Positions 1-8,091 of a DNA stretch of 64,000 bases are shown here, in pieces. Both the position numbers and the translations under genes were made by a program. How positions within the stretch are numbered: position 1 is the stretch's first letter; every line of letters starts with the position of its first letter. The notes below the pieces were generated by a model that did not search any database, was not told the DNA's origin, and was given only the letters and a program-made list of their open reading frames with translations. Source of the stretch: Haloferax mediterranei ATCC 33500 (GTDB lineage Archaea; Halobacteriota; Halobacteria; Halobacteriales; Haloferacaceae); the NCBI RefSeq assembly GCF_000306765.2, contig NC_017941.2, positions 2,232,001-2,296,000 of the forward strand, given 5' to 3'.

Positions 1-41
1 CGACACGTCACCCAGCCACCGGTTCATTGGAGGTGTCCGAC

Positions 42-1316
42 GTGCGGCGGAGTGAAGCGATGCTGTTCACCAGTCGCGAAGCAGCGGGCTGGGAGAACGA
101 CACGGTTCAACTCGCAGTTCGCGCCGGTTTCATCAGACAGTTCGGAAGTGGACTGTTCGGTTTTACTCCCACCGGAGAGCGCGTCCGGAGAAAAATTATC
201 CGTCGAATCAAGACGGAGATGGATACCATCGGCGGGCAAGCGGTTAGCTTGCCCAACCTCCAGTACAAACCCATCTGGGAGCAAAGCGGTCGCTGGGGGA
301 GTTTCGAAGGCGAGATGTTTACCTTCGAGAACCGCGACGGACAGCAGTTGTGTCTCGCTCCTTCGCACGAGGAAGGAATCGTCCACCTCGTCGAGGGCAT
401 TGTCCGTTCCTACGAGGACGTTCCCCTGCTCTTGTATCAGGTCGAACGGAAACACCGCGACGACCATCCCCGGAATGGACTCCTTCGGACGAAGGAGTTC
501 ACGATGAAAGACGCCTACAGCCTGCACGCAACCGCCGACTCGCTCGACGAGTGGTACGGCCGCGTCCGCGACGCGTACTGCCGCATCTTCGACGCGCTCG
601 GCATCGACTTCGTCGTCGCCGACGCACAGAATAGTGTGATGGGTGGCTCCGCCTCCGAGGAGTTCATCGCCCCCGTCGAAACGGGAAGCGTCGAACTCGT
701 CTACTGTGAAGCCCAAGGATGTCGCGTCGGTGTGACCGACGAATCTCCCGACGCCTCGCTCTTCGAAGGCGACGTATGCCCCGACTGCGGCGCGGCCCTC
801 ACCAGCGGCGAAGGTATCGAAATCGGCCACGTGTTCAAGTTGGGGACGCGGTACACTGACCCCGCCGACCTCACTGTCGACATGGCGGACGGCTCCGAAC
901 GACCCGTCCTGATGGGGAGTTACGGAATCGGCGTCGACCGACTCGTCCATACACTCATCGAGCAACACGGCGACGAAACCGGCTGTCGATGGCCCGTGAC
1001 CGACCGCGGAACCGCCGCACCCTACACCGTCTCGATTATCCCCCTCGAATACGGGGGCGACATCCAAGCGGTGGCCGACCGACTCCACCGTGAGTGCGGC
1101 CGAGCAACCGCCCTCCTCTTCGACGACCTCGACCAGACAATCGGCGAACGATTCGCCGAGAGCGACCTTCTCGGCGTTCCCTGGAAGGTAATCCTCGGGA
1201 ACCACTTCAGGGAGACGGGCGAAGTCGAACTCGAACACCGAGACGGGAAGACTCGGTTCATTGCACCCGGAGCAGTTTCTGAACTTGTCGGGCAGGCGTC
1301 ATCAGGCAGCGAGTAA
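42..1316 (+). CDS. Short bacterial-type prolyl-tRNA synthetase homologue
   Basis: This is a class II aminoacyl-tRNA synthetase of the bacterial/mitochondrial ProRS type, expected to charge tRNA-Pro with proline in the cytoplasm. Motif 2 is visible around residues 145-165 (RKHRDD, then RTKEFTMKDAY). Motif 3 is GSYGIGVDRLVH near residue 300. A C-terminal anticodon-binding-like domain follows. At about 424 aa it lacks the roughly 180-residue INS editing domain of long bacterial ProRS. I place the start at GTG 42 because GGAGGTG (29-35), a strong Shine-Dalgarno match, sits 6 nt upstream and the protein then begins where the family begins. The frame stays open upstream, and TTG 27 and ATG 60 are alternatives. 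A separate archaeal-type ProRS presumably exists elsewhere, so this may be a second enzyme or a ProRS-like protein. Confidence 0.8.
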   Translation: MRRSEAMLFTSREAAGWENDTVQLAVRAGFIRQFGSGLFGFTPTGERVRRKIIRRIKTEMDTIGGQAVSLPNLQYKPIWEQSGRWGSFEGEMFTFENRDGQQLCLAPSHEEGIVHLVEGIVRSYEDVPLLLYQVERKHRDDHPRNGLLRTKEFTMKDAYSLHATADSLDEWYGRVRDAYCRIFDALGIDFVVADAQNSVMGGSASEEFIAPVETGSVELVYCEAQGCRVGVTDESPDASLFEGDVCPDCGAALTSGEGIEIGHVFKLGTRYTDPADLTVDMADGSERPVLMGSYGIGVDRLVHTLIEQHGDETGCRWPVTDRGTAAPYTVSIIPLEYGGDIQAVADRLHRECGRATALLFDDLDQTIGERFAESDLLGVPWKVILGNHFRETGEVELEHRDGKTRFIAPGAVSELVGQASSGSE

Positions 1317-1381
1317 GGGAGCGCTCTTTCGGCCTACTGTTTTTTGCTCATTTCGGAGATGCCCACTGGGACCACGAAAGG

Positions 1382-1420
1382 ACACATGTATACTAAATTG
1401 GCATTCTGGAATACATGTGT
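1382..1420. repeat. 10-bp perfect inverted repeat
   Basis: ACACATGTAT at 1382-1391 is exactly complementary to ATACATGTGT at 1411-1420, with a 19-nt spacer. It lies 66 nt after the ProRS-like gene. It could be a factor-independent hairpin or a binding site; there is no T-tract directly after it, which argues against a simple terminator. Confidence 0.5.
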
Positions 1421-1521
1421 GGTGTCTGCATCTCTTAGATGAATCGTCGGCTAAATCGGGACAACGGTTCGGATTCCGATGTCAAATGGGAATCGTTTCG
1501 GGAACACGTCATCTGAGTCTC

Positions 1522-1536
1522 CAGTTCAGTGAACTG
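1522..1536. repeat. 15-bp near-palindrome
   Basis: CAGTTCA-G-TGAACTG is a perfect 7+7 bp palindrome around one central base, about 200 nt before the Bat-type regulator. The size and symmetry fit a dimeric repressor or activator site. Nothing in the sequence says which protein would bind. Confidence 0.4.
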
Positions 1537-1735
1537 AGATAAAATTCAAATGACCATACGCACCCCCGAAGAGTGAGTTTAGCGCGGACGTTCACTTCGA
1601 GTGACTGGATTCGAATCGGGTGAGCGCGTGACCATCTTGTCGAAGACCACTGTTCATCACGCTCAAAACGCCTCAAGCGGCAATAATAATTGACCTCCAA
1701 CGAGCTTTTCCGCTTTCATCTTCCACGCTACTTCG

Positions 1736-4144
1736 ATGACTAACCGGAGTAAGCCTTCGTTCTCCAAGGGGGGGAGTGGCCTTGAGAACGTCTTTACTGC
1801 ATCTCCGCTTGATTTCGACGCCGCGAATTTTTGTCAAACGCTGGTGGCGAACACGTCAGGGGGGCTGCTCACGGTTGACGAAGACGGCGTCATCGTCTTT
1901 GCCAACCCGGCGCTCGAACACATCTTAGGGTATCAGCCGGACGAGCTGGTCGGACAACCGTTGCAGACACTCGTTCCCGACCACCTCGAACAGGACCCCA
2001 TGCAGGCGTTCCAGCGGTATCTCCAAACAGGCGAACGACAGAAAGACTGGAACGACATCGGCCTGACAGCGAAACATAACGAAGGCCACGAGGTACCGGT
2101 GTCGATCCGATTCCAAGAACACACACACCACGGTCAGCGACTCTTCACAGGGACACTCCGGGACAACACCGACCGAGAACAACGCCGGAACGAACTCGAA
2201 CGCTACGAAGACATCATCACGCACCTTCCCGAGGGTATCTATCGTACTGAGGCCTGCCCCGATGGCAACTTCGTCGAGGGAAATGCAGCGTTACGAGAGA
2301 TGCTCGACGTCCCATCGATAGATGCGCTCCGCCAAAAGGGCCCCGAGGATTTCTACGCCAATCCGGATGAGCGAGAGGTATTAGAGGAGCGTCTCCACGA
2401 AGATGAAATCCTCTCGGACCACGAGCTGAAAGTACAAACCGCGACGGGCGAGACGATTTGGACGTCGGTCACGGCGATTAAGCGCGAAGAACACGGAGAG
2501 ATATACTTCGATGGCGTCGTCGAGGACATCACCGAGCGCAAGGAGCGCGAGGAGCGATTTCGTGCCTTCCGGGAAGCGGTTGAACAGGCTGGCCACTCGA
2601 TTTACATGACCGATCCCGATGGCACCATCGAGTACGTCAACCCGGCATTCGAGAGCATCACCGGCTACTCGGAAGAGGATGCCTGCGGTGAGACCCCACG
2701 TCTCTTCAGCTCCAACGAGCACGATGACGACTTCTATGCGGACCTCTGGGAGACCATTAAATCGGGTGACGTGTGGCAGGGTGAAGTGACCAACCAGCGG
2801 AAGAACGGTGACCAGTACGTCGTTAATCAGACGATTGCCCCCGTGAAAGATGAAAACGGTGATATCGAACGGTTTGTGGCGGTGAACGCCGACATCACCG
2901 AGCAAAAGGAGCGCGAGCGGACACTCGAACGCCAACGGGCGGCGCTCAAGTGTATCAAAAAGATGACTGAGAACCTCCGCCCGCTCAATCGTGCGCTCTC
3001 ACGGGTCTCGACGCAAGCGGAAATCGAACAGGTCGTCTGTGAACATCTCGCCATGTCCGACACCTACCTGTTCGCGTGGTACGGCGATTACACGCCCGAA
3101 CGTGAGCAAGTGACCCCACAGGAGTGGGCAGGGGTCGAAGCCGGCTATGTCGACGACTTCGAGTTGGCGACTGACGAGAGCGATGTCGGCCATCGGCTGA
3201 TTAGTCAGGCCGTCCACACTCGCGATGTCCAAGCATCCCGGAATGTCCTCTCTGACCCGGTATACGAATCGTGGCGTGAAGACGCGCTCGCCCGTGGGTA
3301 TCAGTCCTTGGCCGCCGTCCCGGTCGTCTTCGGAGACACCGTGTATGGCGTTACTGTGGTGTACTCGAGTCGGCCGAACGCGTTCGACGAATACGAAAAG
3401 GGGCTACTCCGCGAACTCGGAGAACGAGTCGGCCATGCAGTCCACGCCGCAGAGAACGAACGACTCCTCCACACGGACACCGTTACCGAACTCGAGTTCC
3501 AGACGACGGGCGCGGAGTCCGTCCCCGTTCAAGTGGCTGAGGAACTCGACTGCCGGTTCGAGTTCGAAACCGTCGTTCCGACCTCGGAAAACGGGTTCCT
3601 CTGTTATGCGGCTGTTGAAGACGCAACCCCCGAGACAGTTATCGAGTATCTCTCGAACTCGCCGACGGTCGATCATGCGCGAGCGATCAACGCAACGGGC
3701 ACTCAGGGAATGATCGAGTACAGAGTGAGTGAGTCCCCGATGACAAAGCTACTCGATTACGGCGCGACCGTGACATCGAAGGTCGTCGAAGACGGTGAAG
3801 AGACAATCGTTGCGGAGGTTGCACCAGATTCGAATACCCGTAAAGTCATCTCGGGGGTTCAGGCGGCGTATCCGGACACGACCTTCGTCGCCAAACGTTC
3901 GGTCGACCGCCCCGTACAGTCGATCAATCTCACGCACGACGTGCTCGACGACCTGTTGACCGACAGACAGCGAGAAGTGCTGGAACTCGCCTATCACGCA
4001 GGGTTCTTCGAATCGCCACGCTGCTCGACGGGTGACGAACTCGCTGCTGCACTCGGGATCGCGTCGCCGACGTTCTATCTTCACGTGCGGAAGGCGACTC
4101 GGAAGATTCTAGAGCAGATCGACGAAATCGGGCTGTTCGACTAG
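1736..4144 (+). CDS. Bat-type PAS/GAF sensor transcriptional regulator
   Basis: A soluble 802-aa multidomain sensor-regulator of the bacterioopsin-activator type. Three PAS domains are recognisable at about residues 30-145, 155-265 and 275-395. Each ends in a coiled linker such as DITERKEREE or DITEQKERE. A GAF domain spans about 420-580. A Bat-specific middle domain spans about 600-735, and an HTH_10 DNA-binding domain closes the protein (LTDRQREVLELAYHAGFF, about 740-795). No histidine-kinase or receiver domain is present, so sensing and DNA binding appear to sit in one chain. The ligand (redox, oxygen, light or small molecule) cannot be read from the sequence. ATG 1736 is the first plausible start. 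The next genes downstream are small DNA-binding and unknown proteins that could be its targets. Confidence 0.9.
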   Translation: MTNRSKPSFSKGGSGLENVFTASPLDFDAANFCQTLVANTSGGLLTVDEDGVIVFANPALEHILGYQPDELVGQPLQTLVPDHLEQDPMQAFQRYLQTGERQKDWNDIGLTAKHNEGHEVPVSIRFQEHTHHGQRLFTGTLRDNTDREQRRNELERYEDIITHLPEGIYRTEACPDGNFVEGNAALREMLDVPSIDALRQKGPEDFYANPDEREVLEERLHEDEILSDHELKVQTATGETIWTSVTAIKREEHGEIYFDGVVEDITERKEREERFRAFREAVEQAGHSIYMTDPDGTIEYVNPAFESITGYSEEDACGETPRLFSSNEHDDDFYADLWETIKSGDVWQGEVTNQRKNGDQYVVNQTIAPVKDENGDIERFVAVNADITEQKERERTLERQRAALKCIKKMTENLRPLNRALSRVSTQAEIEQVVCEHLAMSDTYLFAWYGDYTPEREQVTPQEWAGVEAGYVDDFELATDESDVGHRLISQAVHTRDVQASRNVLSDPVYESWREDALARGYQSLAAVPVVFGDTVYGVTVVYSSRPNAFDEYEKGLLRELGERVGHAVHAAENERLLHTDTVTELEFQTTGAESVPVQVAEELDCRFEFETVVPTSENGFLCYAAVEDATPETVIEYLSNSPTVDHARAINATGTQGMIEYRVSESPMTKLLDYGATVTSKVVEDGEETIVAEVAPDSNTRKVISGVQAAYPDTTFVAKRSVDRPVQSINLTHDVLDDLLTDRQREVLELAYHAGFFESPRCSTGDELAAALGIASPTFYLHVRKATRKILEQIDEIGLFD

Positions 4145-4195
4145 GTTTAACCCCCGATTTACCATCAGAGGGTGAACTACCACGACACGTGGTGA

Positions 4196-4249
4196 CTAGT
4201 GCACTAGGACTGTCGTGATTTTATCAACGTTCATTCACTAGTGTGCTAG
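4196..4249. promoter_or_regulatory. Two CTAGTNNNCTAG direct-repeat motifs
   Basis: CTAGTGCACTAG (4196-4207) and CTAGTGTGCTAG (4238-4249) share the pattern CTAG-T-N3-CTAG with an 8-nt period. They lie between the Bat-type gene and the small genes at 4282/4470. The second ends 33 nt before GTG 4282 and 45 nt before ATG 4294, a usual place for a site acting on an archaeal promoter. CTAG is scarce in most of this window. The same motif recurs at 4739 and 5761-5812. An operator role is inferred. Confidence 0.5.
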
Positions 4250-4281
4250 AGGCGTTCTACTTCTCGTTTCTCTATTGATAT

Positions 4282-4470
4282 GTGTCCGTTCCAATGAATA
4301 GGATCCAAGCAGTTTCCGAACTAAAAGCCCAGCCCACGCTCACCGCACTGCACAACGTTGACTGCCAGCTAACGCTCCCCGATGCGTTGGCCGCCACGTT
4401 ACCGGTGGACCAACGCCTCACGCGGAACTCGGCTTTGAGCACCGAAACGAAGCGCCCCGTGATAGGATAA
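4282..4470 (+). CDS. Possible small protein upstream of the 77-aa gene
   Basis: A 62-aa frame from GTG 4282, or 58 aa from ATG 4294. No recognisable domain is present. Its stop codon overlaps the next gene's start by one base (TAATG), the arrangement seen in the tightly coupled gcvT-gcvH pair of this window, which favours a real gene. Against it, the composition is only mildly acidic for this organism, and I cannot place it in any family. Confidence 0.35.
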   Translation: MSVPMNRIQAVSELKAQPTLTALHNVDCQLTLPDALAATLPVDQRLTRNSALSTETKRPVIG

Positions 4471-4703
4471 TGAGCGAAAAAACCACCAATCAACAGCAGA
4501 TTGAGAAGTACCGCGACCTGTTTATCGAGATTACCGGCAAATCGACGGTAACGGAGCGACAAGAAGAAGCTCGTCTCCGGCGGACCGACGATTCGGAGAA
4601 ATACCACGAACATCAGGCCCTTTCGGAGTACGTTAAAACTTCGGCGAACGCGGATGGTCTCGGAGATGCAGTCGGCGGGGCGGATTCCACTAGCGAATCG
4701 TAA
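4470..4703 (+). CDS. Small acidic hypothetical protein, 77 aa
   Basis: A 77-residue soluble protein rich in Glu, Lys and Arg in its first 50 residues (QIEKYRDLFIEITGKSTVTE), probably helical, with a Gly/Ser/Asp-rich tail. It has no membrane segment and no cysteines. I do not recognise a named family. It follows the 4282 frame with a one-base overlap and precedes the two DUF7344 regulators, so it may belong to the same accessory regulatory cluster. The halophile-like composition makes it a likely real gene. Confidence 0.6.
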   Translation: MSEKTTNQQQIEKYRDLFIEITGKSTVTERQEEARLRRTDDSEKYHEHQALSEYVKTSANADGLGDAVGGADSTSES

Positions 4704-4738
4704 GATTCTGCGGTAGTGGACCGTTCACTCATCTATCG

Positions 4739-4750
4739 CTAGTAAGCTAG
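4739..4750. promoter_or_regulatory. CTAGTNNNCTAG motif before DUF7344 gene
   Basis: CTAGTAAGCTAG, the same 12-bp pattern as at 4196, 4238, 5767 and 5801. It ends 31 nt before ATG 4782 and 40 nt before ATG 4791, next to where the basal promoter of the first DUF7344 gene should lie. The position is compatible with transcriptional control; the binding factor is unknown. Confidence 0.5.
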
Positions 4751-4781
4751 TCTCCCGGTTTTCGGTAGTCCCCCACGACAA

Positions 4782-5186
4782 ATGATTATAATGACCGATC
4801 CAGATCGGCACTGGTCAGAGATGGATTCACATGGCAATGAGGTCTCTCTAGATGTCACATTCGATCTACTTCGCAGTAGACGGCGACGCTACATCCTACG
4901 GTATCTCACACATCACTCCGATACCATCGAGTTACAGGAGTTAGCTGACCAACTCGTGGCGTGCGAGGAGACGCCTCTGGACGACCGGGAGCGACTCGTT
5001 ACGTCTCTCTACCACGTTCATCTCCCGAAACTCGCTGACAGTGGTGTCGTCACGTTCTACCCGGAGCAACGTCTGGTCGAACCCGAGGCGACAGCAGACG
5101 CCTTGCTTCCTTATCTTGCTCTCGCCGCCAACGACGACGTTCAGACGGATGAATTCAGCCCGGGATGTGAGAGTGGCGTCGGGTAA
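4782..5186 (+). CDS. DUF7344 winged-helix protein (first copy)
   Basis: A 134-aa haloarchaeal protein of the DUF7344 type, a predicted winged helix. The core runs from about residue 25 to 105: FDLLRSRRRRYILRYLTHH, then a LQELADQLV helix, then LYHVHLPKLADSGVVTF, the usual family signature. The tail is acidic. The likely role is as a small DNA-binding regulator, by analogy with other winged helices; no target is known. ATG 4791 (MTDPDRHW) is an alternative start. A CTAG repeat motif sits just upstream, and a second DUF7344 gene follows 50 nt downstream in the same direction. Confidence 0.8.
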   Translation: MIIMTDPDRHWSEMDSHGNEVSLDVTFDLLRSRRRRYILRYLTHHSDTIELQELADQLVACEETPLDDRERLVTSLYHVHLPKLADSGVVTFYPEQRLVEPEATADALLPYLALAANDDVQTDEFSPGCESGVG

Positions 5187-5236
5187 CACACCCTGAATCG
5201 ACCTACAACAGAGCTACCATATACACACCATCTCCC

Positions 5237-5596
5237 ATGTCCAAAGACCCCAATACAGCGACGAACTGCTCTCAACTCCCCACACACCCCTACCGCCGTC
5301 AGATGCTGGTTCACCTCGAACGGCATGTGACGCTCTCGTTAGCCGATATGGCGGACGAACTGGCGGTCTGGGAGAACGACTGTCCCCTTACCGAAATTCC
5401 AGCTGAGGACGTTCGAGACATCTATCTGGAACTCTATCACACACACCTCCCGCGACTGGTGCATGCCAACGTCGCCGTGTACGACCAGGAACAGGACCTC
5501 GTTTCGCGTTCGGGATACGGTGCGGCTGCAGTGGCCGATATACGCGTCGTTGACGAACAGAGTATCGACGACTACGACGATACTGTTAGCTCCTAA
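5237..5596 (+). CDS. DUF7344 winged-helix protein (second copy)
   Basis: A 119-aa paralogue of the preceding gene. It shows the same order of elements: HPYRRQMLVHLERHVT, LADMADELAVWENDCPLTEI, and LYHTHLPRLVHANVAVYDQE, which matches the DUF7344 consensus closely. It lacks the long N-terminal lead of the first copy. It is probably a DNA-binding regulator acting alone or with its neighbour. No CTAG motif was found in the 50-nt gap before it, so it may be cotranscribed with the first copy. Confidence 0.8.
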   Translation: MSKDPNTATNCSQLPTHPYRRQMLVHLERHVTLSLADMADELAVWENDCPLTEIPAEDVRDIYLELYHTHLPRLVHANVAVYDQEQDLVSRSGYGAAAVADIRVVDEQSIDDYDDTVSS

Positions 5597-6140
5597 CTGA
5601 TACTTGCTATCAGTTGATTCCGGCCACTTCACACCAGTTAGAGACCGGGAAACGGAAGGTGTGGTTTATTCTATTCATGGCTTGGATGATTGATACTATT
5701 TGGATGAGTGACACTAATCCGTTCTGCGTGTCCCGACGAATGGCGATATCGACGCGAGAACTAGCCCTAGTAAGCTAGCCCTCTTACACATCTCAGTCAA
5801 CTAGTCGACTAGCTATTGGGTTCGTGTCAACCAAGCACATCCCTTTGGATGCCGTCCAAACGACGTCCACCACCTGAGTGAGAAATGGTGGCAAAACAGG
5901 AGATCAAACGGTCTCCTCGGTGGAACGGTACGGTCGGTTGTCTCCGACTGAACGAATCCCGTGCAAAGGTGGTTACCGTGGTTTGGCCGGCAACAACTTA
6001 CGAAGACAAATCATGTACATACATCATCACAAGCGGTTCGTAACGACGTGTTTCGCCCGAAGTCTCGGAACAATGATGTCGGCAGTCCCGGACAGACAAT
6101 ACCGGTGGATGCCTGTTTTGAGTAGCGGACGGAGGCCATC
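5597..6140. other. AT-rich stretch without a convincing gene
   Basis: These 544 bases carry the densest CTAG cluster of the window (5761-5812). A weak 88-aa frame at 5878-6144 has a composition unlike its neighbours, and I do not call it. The stretch may be degenerate or purely regulatory. Confidence 0.5.
5761..5812. promoter_or_regulatory. CTAG motif cluster
   Basis: Five CTAG tetramers lie in 52 bp: 5761, 5767, 5775, 5801 and 5809. Two pairs keep the 8-nt period: CTAGTAAGCTAG at 5767-5778, identical to the motif at 4739, and CTAGTCGACTAG at 5801-5812. The cluster could act on a transcript leading to the small gene at 6141, or backwards on the DUF7344 genes. Function is inferred from recurrence only. 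Confidence 0.5.
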
Positions 6141-6383
6141 ATGAGGGCGTTCTTTTCCTGTTCAGACGGGCAGTACTACTCAGATGTCCAGATCTGGGAA
6201 CGGTTGGAGAATGATGTCTGGCACGTCTGCTGTTGGGACCCCGAAGATGGTTCGGAATGGGTAGAAACGAACGAGGGGACGCTGTTGCACTTGGTTCCGG
6301 TTGCAGAAGAGCAGTTACCCCATACGGTAACCACTGAATCGGTCGATGGTGGCCAAATCGTGGTCGCCAGATCCCACTCGTGA
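6141..6383 (+). CDS. Small hypothetical protein with Cys/Trp core
   Basis: An 80-aa soluble protein without membrane segments. It has a compact aromatic core (VWHVCCWDPEDGSEWVETNEG) and acidic residues typical of a halophile protein. It starts at ATG 6141. No named family is recognised. The adjacent cysteines could bind metal or form a disulfide, but no paired CxxC is present. It is the last gene of the accessory patch before the gcv operon. Confidence 0.5.
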   Translation: MRAFFSCSDGQYYSDVQIWERLENDVWHVCCWDPEDGSEWVETNEGTLLHLVPVAEEQLPHTVTTESVDGGQIVVARSHS

Positions 6384-6615
6384 AACCGAGTCACCCATCG
6401 TAGGACCGCACAACTGCACTTTAGTATCGCACTATTCAGTTTATCACTCTTTCAGACAGTGTGCTCCAAACCCCATCCATAAGGAAAGTTCCACCGCGTT
6501 AGTTGCGGGTTTGTGGTGTTTTTACCCGCAAACAAGTACCGATTAGTGCACGATGATGTACATACCGCGAGAGAAGATACCAAAGCATTACTTATCGTAG
6601 TTCGCAGTGCCCTGT

Positions 6616-7710
6616 ATGGGCCTTCGAAAACCGCCGTTATACGACGCCCACGAAGACGCTGGGGCGCATTTCACCGAGTTCGGCGGATGGGACATGCCAG
6701 TGGAGTACGACTCCATCAAGGCAGAACACGCGGCCGTCCGTGAGTCCGTTGGCATCTTCGATGTCTCACATATGAGTGAGATTGAGGTGTCTGGCCCGGA
6801 CGCAACCGCGTTGATGCAACGCCTAACGACGAACGACGTGGCGGCCCTCGAACCGGGTGACTCGCAGTACTCGGCCATCGTGAACGACGAGGGCGTCATC
6901 ATCGACGACACCGTCGTCTATCGACTCCCGGACCGAGATAACCGGGTGTACCTCTTCATCCCGAACGCTGGGCACGACGAAGAGATGTACGACCGGTGGG
7001 CCTCGTTCCGTGACGAGTGGGACCTCGACGCCACCGTCGAGGATGTCACCGAGGACTGGGCCATGTTCGCGGTGCAGGGTCCCGACGCACTCGACACGGT
7101 TTCCGAGGCCGCACCTGACGCCAGTTTAGGCGACCTCTCGAAGTTCCAGGCGACGTTCGCCGACGTGGCGGGCATCGAGTGCTGGGTCGCCCGAACGGGC
7201 TACACCGGCGAAGACGGCTTCGAGATTCTCTGTCCGTGGGGTGACGCCGAGACCGTGTGGTCGGCGCTGGACGCCACTCCGTGTGGACTCGGCTCCCGCG
7301 ACACGCTCCGACTGGAGATGGGCTATCTGCTCTCCGGGCAGGACTTCGACCCAGAAAACGAGCCTCGAACCCCCTACGAGGCCGGTATCGGCTTCGTTGT
7401 CAAATTGGACACAGAGTTCGTGGGCCGCGACGCCCTCGAACAGCAACACGAGGCGGGCGTCGACGAAACCTTCGTCGGCTTTACCCTCCTCGACCGGGGT
7501 GTTCCCCGGCACGGCTACGACATCGCCACCGAAGACGGCGAGGTCATCGGCGTGGTGACGAGCGGGACGATGAGTCCGACCCTGTCGGAACCGATCGGTC
7601 TCGGCTACGTCCCCGTCGAATACGCGGACGACGGAACAGAGGTTCACGTCCTCGTCCGCGGCCGTGAGAAGCGCGCAGAAATCGTCACACCTCCCTTTAT
7701 CAACCAATAA
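6616..7710 (+). CDS. gcvT: Glycine cleavage system aminomethyltransferase T
   Basis: T protein of the glycine cleavage system. It releases ammonia and passes the aminomethyl carbon of the lipoyl arm to a tetrahydrofolate-type carrier. At 364 aa it has normal family length. The GcvT domain begins [20 protein letters not shown], with the typical [14 protein letters not shown] near residue 50, and the C-terminal barrel ends in ERPLGLGYV-like sequence. I chose ATG 6616 rather than GTG 6607 because the family begins MG(L)RKPPLY and TTACTTATC (6590-6598) lies about 22 nt upstream as a possible leaderless promoter element. It is the first gene of a four-gene operon; its stop overlaps gcvH by one base. 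Confidence 0.95.
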   Translation: MGLRKPPLYDAHEDAGAHFTEFGGWDMPVEYDSIKAEHAAVRESVGIFDVSHMSEIEVSGPDATALMQRLTTNDVAALEPGDSQYSAIVNDEGVIIDDTVVYRLPDRDNRVYLFIPNAGHDEEMYDRWASFRDEWDLDATVEDVTEDWAMFAVQGPDALDTVSEAAPDASLGDLSKFQATFADVAGIECWVARTGYTGEDGFEILCPWGDAETVWSALDATPCGLGSRDTLRLEMGYLLSGQDFDPENEPRTPYEAGIGFVVKLDTEFVGRDALEQQHEAGVDETFVGFTLLDRGVPRHGYDIATEDGEVIGVVTSGTMSPTLSEPIGLGYVPVEYADDGTEVHVLVRGREKRAEIVTPPFINQ

Positions 7711-8090
7711 TGTTCGAAATTCCCGACGACCGCAAGTACCTGGAATCGCACGAATGGACCACCACCGAAGGCGACACCGTCCGCATCGGTATCTCCGACT
7801 TCGCACAGGACGAACTGGGCGACGTCGTCTTCGTCGAACTCCCCACCGAGGGCGACGAACTCGACGCCGGCGACGAGTTCGGTGTCGTCGAGAGTATCAA
7901 GGCGGTTTCCGACCTCTACGCGCCGATTTCGGGAACGGTCACCGCGGTCAACGAAGCACTGTTCGACGCACCCGAACTCGTCAACGACGACCCCTACGGC
8001 GACGGCTGGATGTTCGAGATGGAACCGTCCGACACGGACGAGTTCGACGACCTCCTCTCTCCCGAGGAGTACCGCGAGCAGACGGAGTGA
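7710..8090 (+). CDS. gcvH: Glycine cleavage system H protein
   Basis: The lipoyl carrier protein that shuttles the aminomethyl group between the P, T and L proteins. It has 126 aa, normal for the family. The lipoylation site is Lys64 in [14 protein letters not shown], within the lipoyl beta-hairpin domain, and the N-terminal YLESHEW is also typical. The start overlaps the gcvT stop (TAATG), which suggests translational coupling. The L protein (dihydrolipoamide dehydrogenase) is not in the window and is presumably supplied from elsewhere. Confidence 0.95.
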   Translation: MFEIPDDRKYLESHEWTTTEGDTVRIGISDFAQDELGDVVFVELPTEGDELDAGDEFGVVESIKAVSDLYAPISGTVTAVNEALFDAPELVNDDPYGDGWMFEMEPSDTDEFDDLLSPEEYREQTE

Positions 8091-8091
8091 G

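Larger units (their letters stand above)
1317..1735. other. Gene-free stretch before the Bat-type regulator
   Basis: No convincing gene is seen in these 419 bases, which are AT-richer than their surroundings. They hold a perfect 10-bp inverted repeat and a perfect 7-bp palindromic pair, listed separately, and they must contain the promoter of the downstream regulator. Confidence 0.6.

Noticed and set aside
5878..6144. An 88-aa frame between the DUF7344 genes and the 80-aa gene
   Set aside because: Basic and His/Arg/Ser-rich, unlike the acidic proteins here; no family or good start.
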